The notes beneath the pieces are model-generated. The model was not told where the DNA came from and did not search any database. It was given only the letters and a program-made list of their open reading frames with translations. The translations under genes were made by a program, and so were the position numbers. This document shows positions 12,103-29,200 of a stretch of 64,000 nucleotides of DNA, piece after piece. Within the stretch, counting starts at the first letter, position 1, and the number at the start of each line of letters is the position of its first letter. Source of the DNA: Odontesthes bonariensis. Its lineage: Eukaryota > Chordata > Actinopteri > Atheriniformes > Atherinopsidae. The stretch is from contig NC_134509.1 of assembly GCF_027942865.1 (NCBI RefSeq), positions 24,610,697 to 24,674,696 of the forward strand, read 5' to 3'.

Positions 12103-14539
12103 CCTGAGCGATCATCTCCTCTCCGACCCCGGCCAGAGAGGAAAACAAAAGCAGAGGGTCTTAAAAGTGGTTTCAGTTCGAGTCTGTTTCTCCGAGCTCC
12201 AAAACCCGCTGGCACACTGCACAGAGTCAGACAAATTAACTGCTAAATAACTTGAGGCCAGCTCGGACACATCCTTCAAACTCACTGAAGTCATTGATCG
12301 TCAAACCTTCCGGGGAAACTAATTTTACGCATCGCTCCCGGAGCTTTTTCCGCGCCTCTTAGGGGCAGATTTTAAAGAAACGCCAAACTGTTATGTGCCC
12401 GTGCGCCGCAGCAGTTCAAACTCTGCTCTGCCGCCTTCCCAGAGACCCGAGTTAATCCCGAAACTGCCTCCTCCCACTGCAGCCTGCTGCACAGATGGAA
12501 ACCTTCCCGACTTCCCTGGGAAGTGACGTGCTGAGGTGCTGCTGCGCGTGACGCGCGTGCTTCACCTGTGCATGCCAAGAAAACCAAACACAGGTTCTAC
12601 CCTCATGATGCAACCGTGGAGAAAACATTTATTTTTATATTTCTATTTGCATACTCTTCCAGTTATTATGGCTGATGGCACCTTAACAGGCTTCAGCAGT
12701 GAAATCATCCAAATCCACGCACCAACTAACATTTATTTCACATGATAGTGAAACCAAATTTAAAAATGGTGCTAATAGATTCACAGAGTCCGAACCGAGG
12801 AAACAAGAGAGAAAAATTACACGGGATACAGAAAAGAAACAGACATATAAAGAACAAAAGGGACGCAAATGACACATGGCAGAATAAAAATAAAGTGAGC
12901 AGTTGTCACATGACCACAAGGAGACCAAATGGCTGCACAGAAACAAAAAAAGAATTAAATGTCCACAAAAGATATTAAAAACTACCAAAATTACATGAAA
13001 AGTAGCTGCGTCATAAAAAAAAGATTGAGTAACAAATCAAATTAGAGAGAAAACACGCACAAAGACACTTATGATACATATACAAGATGGACCGCTGGAG
13101 ACGCAAAACAAGCAAGAATTATATTTCCATGGTTTGTGTGTTTCAGTCTGGGTGTCTTGGTCAGAAAAATGAGGCTTTAGATGTTTTATTTACTGACCGT
13201 GTCTGTGCACACAGTGAAATATACCATCCTAGTGTTAGCTGGCGTATTTGAGGGAGGGCGACTCATTTTCTAGATACTTTAAACACTTGGTAATAATATG
13301 TTGTTGCTGTTAGAGCAAGTTTTAAATCAGCCCCCCTTACATATAAACATTTATAGAAATATGGGCTAAACTTATTTCTTTCTTTTTGATAATCTTCTAA
13401 GGGGAGTATTTCTAATATTTACTATTAAAGTATGGAGGAATAAAAAAATGCTGTATACTCTTTGAACACTTAAAAAAAACTGAAGCCAGACTGTATTTGA
13501 AAACATTTGTGAAGAAAAGACTTCCCAGTTTGTGAACAAATGAAACAAAAAACGACTTGTAGAGGAATTTGGGGAAAAGTTTGGAGAAAGAGGAAGAGTC
13601 CCATGATCCGTCCAATATGGGGGGAAGCAGCGAGCTGGTCTGAGAGCGTCTGGGCTGCCGCTGAGCTGAGTTTAGTGACGGTGTCTCTGCTGACAGAAGC
13701 ATCAGGATGAACTGCGGAGTGCAGAGAACCGTGCTTTTGGACAAAATTGACCCGGGAAATGCAGTGAAAGAACTCTGGCAGAGTCGGTCACATGACTTCA
13801 ACCAGAATGAGCATGCTTTTCTGTTGAAGAAGACGAATCTGAAGAGAAACTGACCCTAAAACGTGCAAAAAAAATGCTTAGTTGACAAGTCAATCCTGAT
13901 TTGGTTCATTTCTTATAGTCTTTCTTATGTTTCCTTCTTATGTCCTGAAGTGATTTGATCCTTCATGCAGAGTCTCCACAGGGACGCTCAGGTTGTGGAT
14001 TAAAGACACAAAAAACTGTTAGTTGTCTTGTTTAGTCATCCAGGAGCAGTGTGACCCACACGGACCAGCAGGCTTTAGGCTGTAGCCTCATTTCACTGCA
14101 TCAGTGAACCGTGATTATGTGCTGATCAGAGCTCCCTGAAATCAGGCCGCAAACGCTGCCACTGCTGCAGGAAAACACACCACAGTCATAGATCACCCAT
14201 TTATTTAATCAAGCCAAGTTTACACACGTGTAGTCACTGAAACACTGTGAAAATTTCCAGAGTCTAAAAGCATAATAAACTCGCCGCCTTCCGACCCACA
14301 AGCACATGAGTATTAATCCAGAAGCAACGTTCAACAGCTTGGCCGCGACGTTGGACCCCAAATCTTTAGATTCTTGGATTGTCGCATGATAAAGGAGGAA
14401 ACAAAAGACACATTCTGGTCTTTTTCAGAGACATTACTTGATAACAAACCAAAGAAAGAAGGACTTAAAGGGATATTTGTTGTTTTGTTGTTGTGTTGAC
14501 TCACCACTGTGCGGGTAGTGACACTGCGCCACACAGACG
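12103..14539. other. gnav1 5' flank and intergenic DNA
   Basis: The first 450 bases upstream of the gnav1 start (to about 12560) are comparatively rich in GC and CpG and should hold its promoter and 5' UTR; I see no convincing TATA box. Beyond this, to the hAT element, the DNA is AT-rich with no conserved exon. An opposite-strand open frame of 129 codons at 13412-13801 has no recognisable domain and no splice context. Confidence 0.45.
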
Positions 14540-14547
14540 GTCTTCAG

Positions 14548-15372
14548 TAGGGATGGGAATTGATAAGATTTTTACGATTCCAATTCCATTTTCGATTCTG
14601 CTTAACGATTCGGTTCTTTATTGGTTCCCTTATCGATTCTCATTTGGAGAAAAAGGACAACAAACCGGTCGATTAGCATTAACTTTGTTTAGTTTAGAAG
14701 TAACACGAGTCATGACCTTACAAACCCAACAACTGTGGGGTCCACATTGGTCTATCATGGCCTGGGTAATTTAACTCTTCCCTGCTCTGGTGAAACGAGA
14801 AGCTGGAGGTAGACGTGAAATGGGGGTAGTACCACCAGCCTCTGGCTCTGAGCCAGTCAGGCTCTGTCTCTCATGATTTCATCTAAATGTAATGCCTGAG
14901 AAGGCATTCATTTAACCTTAACCGTTACAAATAGCAGGTTTTACATTGAGGCAAATGGCGCTAACATGATAGGCAGAGGTTGTTAGTTAGGTACCTGCAG
15001 TGTTAGCCGAGGACATGCTAACGTGGCTAACGATGCTGGGTTCAGATTCACCGACGTTAATCATTCATTCATAGTTATTGCATGTTGGTAGTATTTCCTC
15101 CTTTTGGTGAAATATTCACTTTGCAAGTTGCCCTGTTGTCATCTTTTTTAGGGAAGTGTAACCAAACTTTCGAGCGTTTGTACCGCTTGGGCGCCATGTT
15201 TACTGTTGACTGCTGGCTGCACTGGATTCGCCACGCAACGTTGCGTGGTGACGTCATTCCTGCCCACTGGAATCGATAAGGGAATTGTTTGCAAAATCGC
15301 CAAACGATTCCAAGGAATTGAAACACAGGGAACCGGTTCTCAACAAGAACCGGTTTTCGATTCCCATCCCTA
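14548..15372. mobile_element. hAT DNA transposon, internally deleted
   Basis: The termini are inverted repeats: TAGGGATGGGAAT at the left and ATTCCCATCCCTA at the right. They are flanked by a perfect 8-bp target duplication, GTCTTCAG, at 14540-14547 and 15373-15380, which is the hAT signature. The minus strand holds a 40-codon open frame from ATG at 15197 to a stop at 15075. It resembles the BED zinc finger of hAT transposases (WLHF, DDNRATCK, GGNTTNM) but lacks part of the cysteine motif. The catalytic part is absent, so the element could only move in trans. The intact duplication suggests a fairly recent insertion. Confidence 0.85.
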
Positions 15373-15811
15373 GTCTTCAGACTACAAATAACAACAAAGT
15401 AAACATCTGTCTGCTGCAGTGACATGGTGTAAAAATCACTATATATGGCGTTAGCTCAAACCACTGTGAACTTTTCTAGGTTTGAGCCGTTTATGAGAGG
15501 ATTCCCTCCTCTGTGGCCTCCTCTGAGGAGTCGTTAGCTCCTCACCGACAGCTGAGAGAACTCTGACCGCATGCAGGTAAGCCACCGAGTACTCAAAAGT
15601 ACTCCACAGAACCTCACTTTAAAAACAACAACAGAAAAAAACACTGAAATATCCCTTTATGTTTTCTGACAGCTGCAGACACTTGGGCGGTTTTCTCTGA
15701 GTGGAATTAGTAGTTATACTGTGATACAATTCACAGCCCATAAAATATTCATAGCTTCAGGGAAGAGGCACTACTTTAATTTATAACCCTCTCACCCATC
15801 GACTTCCAACG

Positions 15812-15814
<3 letters not shown>

Positions 15815-15851
<37 letters not shown>

Positions 15852-15865
15852 ACACACACACACAC
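15815..15865. repeat. CA dinucleotide microsatellite
   Basis: About 25 CA units with one GA interruption, beyond the pcyt2 3' end. A run of about 20 T follows at 15937-15957. Confidence 0.95.
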
Positions 15866-16396
15866 GGTGCAAATTCAGTTAAAATCTACAGACCTATTCA
15901 CAGATAATTTGACAAAGTAATGTGCTGTTCTCTCTCTTTTTTTTTTTTTTTTTTTTACAGGATGGACGAAAACAAATCAAATGTGTTAAAAACCGAGCAC
16001 ATCCAACGTTACTTATGACACTTGTACGACTGATCGTTAAAACTCATTTGGTTAAAAATCTAAAGACATTACAGATGGCGATGTTAACACTTTGTCAATA
16101 AGTTATGGATAATTACAAACTTAACATCCCACTTTTACATGTAGTGTGTGACTTAAACGAAATAAGAAAACACAACAAAGGATAAAATAAAGTTCTCTGT
16201 GGAGCAGGGAAAGCAGGAGAAAAGGGATTGTTGCAGGTATTCTCCTGTTTGAGGATTCAAAGCTATCGATTGGACGAGTATAGTTACAGACTGGCCAAAC
16301 CTGGCTGAGGACTCCCAGTCTGGTTCTGCTGAGTCCTCTCTCTTAAAGCTGGGTGTACCTGGACGAGTAAAACAGACTTAAAACTGTCTGAGCTCA
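15866..16396 (-). other. pcyt2: Probable pcyt2 3' UTR
   Basis: This non-coding stretch directly follows the pcyt2 stop codon on the minus strand. There is no canonical AATAAA on that strand close by. A variant ATTAAA lies at 15775-15780, past the microsatellite. The 3' end is therefore not settled. Confidence 0.4.
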
Positions 16397-23261
<6,865 letters not shown>

Positions 23262-23439
23262 TTCGACGAGCTCAGGCAAATGATTGAGTGGCAGAACAAA
23301 CGGAAACAAAAAACAGAATAAGTTTACACCTTAATTAACTTGTTCAAGCCCGTTTTTTTTTGTGCGTTACAACTTAAATATAATTCCACAGGACGTCTCC
23401 GCTTTTCATGATTCGACAGTGACACTGAATCAGCCAACG

Positions 23440-23520
23440 CCTCCAACATACGTCACATCGAACGAACCCTCTCACGCTGAGGTACTGATTGCGTAACTAC
23501 GCAGGTCACGTGACAACATA
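23440..23520 (-). promoter_or_regulatory. pcyt2: pcyt2 upstream element cluster (CRE-like, C/EBP-like, E-box palindrome)
   Basis: Within 180-260 bases upstream of the pcyt2 start are TACGTCAC at 23449-23456 (CRE-like), ATTGCGTAAC at 23488-23497 (C/EBP-like) and the perfect 10-bp palindrome GTCACGTGAC at 23505-23514. The palindrome is the consensus for USF and MiT/TFE bHLH-zip factors. The clustering close to a gene start favours a promoter. Binding is inferred from motifs only. Confidence 0.4.
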
Positions 23521-23710
23521 CGGGCTTTAAACAATTGAATATTTTTTCCCCACATAGTACAATTAACAAGTAATTCTACTATACTTCACGTTTAGGTCAA
23601 ATGTTACTTTGCTGGTTTAGCAGACATTTCCGTTTAGTTTGCGGTCTTGTTTATGTCCAATGTGCGACCTGACGGTCAGTGTGTCATTTGTGTCAATCGT
23701 TACAGACCAG

Positions 23711-24890
23711 GGCCCTCATTTATCAAGCGTTCTTTGGAACAGATCTGTGCGTAAAGCGTGCGTGCGATCATTCCTTACGCACATTGCCTAGTGGTAGAAT
23801 TACGAAACTGCAAATGGTTTTGATCGCTGCACAGGGGAATATTACAATGTTCATTCAATTGTTGCATTACAGTATGTCTGACGGCATTTGAGTCCGTGTA
23901 GCCTATGCAATTCCAAAGCACGGTGTATTAGACCTACCTGGCGTTCATTGCATTTCATTCAGAGTGTAACAATAATTGTTTCACCAGAATACCTGACAAT
24001 AATCAGCCTAGTTTAATTGATATGGGTATAAAAGGCACACGTAGGACATGCCATTCAGAACGCAACATGGCCCATCTTGCATTGTTTGAGGATCTGGAAA
24101 ACCGTGCGCTACGGAGGGAGCACGTGTTTAGGGAGCGTGCAGATTTATTGGCAGAAAGTAGTGAGTGGCCCCCGAAAACATGATTTGGGAAATGTTGGGG
24201 GGTCTCTAAAATATTGGCAAAATTTGATTTCCCCTAATGAGTTATGATTGCAGACGCGATGCGTGTGTGGAGGTGTGGAGCCTGTGTGCGTAATTGGCAT
24301 AATTGGCATAAAGCTGTGCTGTCCGCCGCGTACGATTCTGTATTGCTTTTCATGTGTTTTCGAGATCCGCGCTCTGAGTCAATCAAATCAAATCAAATCA
24401 AATTTATTTGTATAGCACATTTCATGTACAAACAGTTCAAAGTGCTTTACATAAAATAAAAGCATTGCAGCAGGGAGTGCAAGAAGCATTAAAAATACGT
24501 AAAAGAATGTAAAGAGAAACAAATAAAATCATTTAAATGAATTTAAAAACAGGCAACAGTCTAGATAAGTTAAAAGATATTTCATGCATAGACACATGAG
24601 AAAAGAAATGTCAAGCGCAAGAAAGCAAGTTCCGGTGGCTTTTAAAGGGAATGTTGGTGGTATATATGGTTAATTGGGGGCGTTCCATGATGCAAATTAG
24701 TCTGATCGTGCCCGCGCAAGGTGAACTGGCAGGTGTGGTATTTATCATTGCAGATTACCTACCTGTGTGCGTACGACCTGTGTAAGAACGTTTGATGAAT
24801 GCCGATTTTTTTGTACTTGGGCACATTCTAAATTTCACTCATACGACAGGATTTAGAAGGGATTCTACGCACTAATGATAAATGAGGGCC
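23711..24890 (+). mobile_element. PIF/Harbinger-type transposon with nested LINE tail
   Basis: Inverted termini GGCCCTCATTTATCA (left) and TGATAAATGAGGGCC (right) are each flanked by CAG. At 24067 the plus strand starts MAHLALFEDLENRALRREH, which resembles the N-terminus of fish HARBI1-like nucleases. The frame is lost soon after LLAES, so no nuclease is made. The interior from about 24379 is a foreign LINE-type tail, listed separately. The element occupies much of the gap between the pcyt2 promoter and the sirt7 3' UTR. Confidence 0.7.
24379..24600 (+). repeat. LINE-type 3' tail nested in the Harbinger element
   Basis: AATCA repeats, then AATTTATTTGTATAGCACAT and GTTCAAAGTGCTTTACATAA: the inverted counterpart of the tail at 2760-2905, including about 75 nearly identical bases. 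Since it interrupts a Harbinger element, it inserted later. Its right limit is approximate. Confidence 0.6.
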
Positions 24891-25014
24891 CAGGTTCCAA
24901 ATATTTTATTTGGCCGTCTGATTCTTTAGGGAGGAACATAAGTAAGCATTCAATGCCTCCTCCTGCACAGAAAGTTAATCATTTAGATTTTCAGATCATT
25001 CAGATTTACACCAG

Positions 25015-26287
25015 GAAGCTATGAGGAGGAATTTGAACATTTATTAATCCCCAAAACGAAATTAATAAAAATTGTTAAACCAGAGTACTCTTAGAATAAA
25101 TCTATGAGCCAAGTGTACCACTTCTTGTCCTGATCCATCAGTCGAAGATGAAAATTCAACTCGTGATTTATTTTGTCACAAATATAACAGCTTTGCAAAA
25201 CTCAACAAATAACAGTCTTCACATTTAGTTTTTAGCACTGGTTTCACTTTTAGGAATGCTGAACACTAGCTTATTAAGGCTAGCCTTTCTTTTCATAAAC
25301 ATACAACACCGTATGGTAAACAATGTGATTAATAATGTTATATGAACTTCCTGAGACAAATTTATTAAGACAACGGTGAACAGTAACATAACTAAAAACC
25401 AACATTTTAGTCAAAACTCAGTAAATAAAAGCACAAAAATGTAAACGAATTAAGCAACTCTTAGTAAACCAAAACACAGTAGTGGCTCAACTACACAGCT
25501 GGCTAACCTGAGTGTGGATTCAGTAGAGTGAAGGTCGACTGCAAGGTCAGGAAAACAATTTAGGTAAACTAAAATACCTTCAAAATAAACAAACACCAAT
25601 AAGGTCCTCGACATCGACTACAAAAATATATTTTACTTTAAATAAAAAGTAAAAAAAGCCAAAACTGTAGAAACAGCAACTGGTATGCTTCTACCGTTCT
25701 GCTGGAGTTTTTCACCGATAAACACAAAACGACTCATTTTCCACCTCCCATGAGCATAAAGAGTGTAATTTCTACTTTAAACACCAGTATTTTAACGAGC
25801 ATGTGCATATACATAATGCTCTAACCAGCAGATTAAAGGTTTCAGGAGTTGTGCGTTGACCAGAAAGTTTTTTCACTGACACTTTTTAAGCTCCATCCCA
25901 TCAGTTTTTAAGTAATTTAATCATTTCTTGTCATGGTTTTGTAAATCTATGCTAGCTGCATTTTGCTCTGACCAACTCAGCCAGCTTAGCTGCCATAAAG
26001 ATGGTAGTACAGTAACAAAAGCCTCTTTGAAACGACGCTGTTACTTAAACGTGTATGCTGTACAAAAAGAATAATTCAATGGTGCAAAGAGCTTTTTGTA
26101 AATGTCCAAACACCCTCAGCCGTACACACTCCGTAACATACATGCAGGCAAACACAGATAACACGTACAACATCACCCTAACGGTACAACTCGTCCTCAT
26201 CATTGGACTGGAGTTTAAATCCGTTATAGGGATAAATCATTGATAGCACCCGATAACAAAGTCTGAAGTCCATGAAAGTTCCTTCAA
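25015..26287 (-). other. sirt7: Probable sirt7 3' UTR
   Basis: AT-rich, non-coding DNA immediately after the sirt7 stop codon on the minus strand. AATAAA (plus-strand TTTATT) occurs at 25040-25045 and at about 25164-25169, and either could serve as the polyadenylation signal. The length is inferred, not seen. Confidence 0.4.
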
Positions 26288-29200
26288 CTATACAACTCTT
26301 TTCTTCCTCTTACTCCTCCTTCCTTTGCGGTACCCTCGTCCGAACCAGCCACCCTGCACGGATGTTGCTTCCTCCATCTGCTCCTCAGAGTCAGCTGACC
26401 GATCTTTCGGCCCGTCAGGAGGAGCCATGATCTCACGAGTATGGCTTTTGGCTTCTTCTGGCCGTAAAGGAGTAGCTAGGCTGAAGATGGGATCCTCTGT
26501 CCTGATGAGACAGAATGAGGGGAAATAAGGCATGAAGTAAAGAAAAAAATGAATTTGTTTCCTTTTTGTTTGTTGTAAATGTGTGTGAAAGAAATAAAAG
26601 TACTATCTGACAAAGGGAATAATTCATTTGATGTGAGAACTGTACATGTTTTGCTATCGGAAAGAAATAGCAAAGCAAATCTCATACTAATCAGGCCATT
26701 AGTTTTCTTCTTTTTTTGAGGTTTTTACAGGGATTTTTAGCTTTTATTTCATAGAGACTGTTGAGCTACTGAGGCCCTCAAAGCCAATATTTTTCAATTT
26801 ATTTGAGTACACTTGGTGTCATCAAGTACGAGTTTAGTACAAGTTTACAAGTACAAGTTTAGCAAGGCGGTGAAAGAGGCTAAACGACTGTACTCTGAGG
26901 CTACGGATACACAAAAACGAAACGAGGGTTTTTTTGAAAATGGGTACGAAAATTATTGCGGCCATACGGCAACGCTGCTGTAAAGACAGGTCCAGACAAA
27001 AACGATGAAAAACAATGAAACGATGCAGTACACCTAAAACACCTCTAGGTGCGCTGTAAGCCACCCCCACCGGTTACACCAGAACAATAGAAGAAGCAAT
27101 GCGCATGCGTGTACGCCCCTACTTCTACCAGCGCAAAGCTCACGTTGTTCCTTCAACAACGCCGCTGTAGTTCGCAGTTTCTGCAGCAGTGCTGCTATCA
27201 ATGTTGTGGGGTCCATGATGATCGCTGTCTGTCCTTGTTGTGTTGTCTGCTTCTTCCGGATTTTGAATGGAAGCCGCTTTTTGTTCTGGTCACTGACGTA
27301 TGTGTATACGTCACTGCGTTAGCCATGTGGCTATGACGCAGAAACAAATCCGTTTTCGCTGTAACAATGGAAACGAAACGACCCCGTTTTCAAATCTTCC
27401 CACTCTGGAACCCGTTCTCAAAAACTATCGTTTTGGGGTACTGGGAACGCCGGCTCCGTGTGGCCGCGACAGCCAAACGATAAGAAAAAGTATCGTTTAC
27501 AGTGAAAAACGTTTTTGTGTAGCCGTAGCCTGAGAAGCTCCAACACCAGTTCTCAGCCAACGACTCTGCGTCTGTCTGGAAAGGGCTCAGGCAGATCACA
27601 AGCCAAAAGCCCCCCCACTCCATAAACGACCAACGCTTAGCCAACGACTTGAACGAGTTCTACTGTCGCTTTGACAGACAAAGGGACAGTCCTGCAACCA
27701 TCCCCAACGACCTCTCAACAGCTCCAGCTTCAGTGTATCACCTCCACCTCCCCCACCTCAGTGACGACTCTTTCCATCCATGAGAGAGATGTCAACAAAC
27801 TCTTCAGGAGACAGAATCCCCAGAAAGCTGCTGGACCAGATTCTGTCTCTCCATCCACCTTGAAGCACTGCGCTGATCAGCTGTCTTCAGTGTTCACAGA
27901 CATTTTCAACAACTCACTGGAGACATGTCATGTGCCAGCCTGCTTCAAGACCTCCACAATCATTCCTGTTCCCAAGAAGCCAAGAACCACAGGACTTAAT
28001 AGCCGCATTCGGACAGAGCCGTTCTAAGAACGGTCCTCGTTCGTTCTGATAACTGTCCTTCCCCAGGGGAACTGTTTCAGTCTGCATTCACACATGAGTC
28101 GGGACCCGATAGACACTGATGAGACGCAACCGACGCGACGTCTGTAGCCCCTTTCACACTGCCGAATAACCCGCGTTTAATTCGCGAATTTAGCGTGTCC
28201 GCTGTTGTATGAATCGTGCGTTGAATCAGGCCACCTCGCCACAATGTTGGTTAATTGCATTTACTCATCACATATGATCTGTACATCGATCGAATGAAAA
28301 TGTTCCCTGTTAACATACAAATTCATCATGTGATGGCGCTTTTATAGCAATGTGTGCGCAGTCGATAGCTCCGATTACAAAATCGGCTCTTGCTTCAAAT
28401 TGAGCTTTAATGTTGGCCTGTTGGGAATTTGATATACGTGGCTGAGATGCGGATAATTCTGTCCCACACGGCTGGCATGGCTCGGCTCAGGGTAGACTGG
28501 CACAGTCCCAATCGGTTGGCCACCTGCCCCTGGAATGCTCCGGTTGGAACCCCAGTGTGCACATCACCTGTGAGCACAGGCAGCGCATGGCTCCTCGCTG
28601 TGTTGCGCTCCAACGCCGGCCGCAGCTCTGCACACAGTTCTAGGAGGATTTCCCTCAAAACGGCTAATGAGTAATCAGTCGCCATCATGTGCCAGCAAAT
28701 CCTCTCTGTTGTAGTGAACACACGCTCGCTTCGAATTGCACCATTTGCAAAGTCTTCTAATACTTTTAAAGCAGCCATTGTTTTTAATGGTACGCATTGC
28801 ACCACTTTGCGCTGCTTTTATATCCACTCGTGTAAATGGAGACACATGGGTGTATTAATTGTTTATCAGTATTAATTGTTCATCTATTTCAAATGTGCAC
28901 ATCACAGTCTGAGGACTAATTGTTTTCACATTTATTTATTATAACAGTTTCCCAACATCACATGAGGTGTCGCCAAAGAATCAACAGCTGGAGAAACGTG
29001 CGTACGCCAGCCCTGAAGTTGCCGTGAGGCACCGCACGTTTCCACGATCATTTCGTTCTTGATACATCTGATCGTTGACGTGAAAAGGTGCGTACGCCAC
29101 TATTTTGTGCGTACGCACGCTTTGTACATGAGACCCCTGGTCTTTCTGTACACAAGCAGGCATATAAGGAACATCAGAAAGCTTACGCCTTTTCTCTTAA

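Noticed and set aside
13412-13801. 129-codon minus-strand frame between gnav1 and pcyt2
   Set aside because: No recognisable domain, low-complexity Phe/Ser content, no promoter or splice evidence. I also considered the neuropeptide B gene that lies next to PCYT2 in mammals, but saw no matching peptide.
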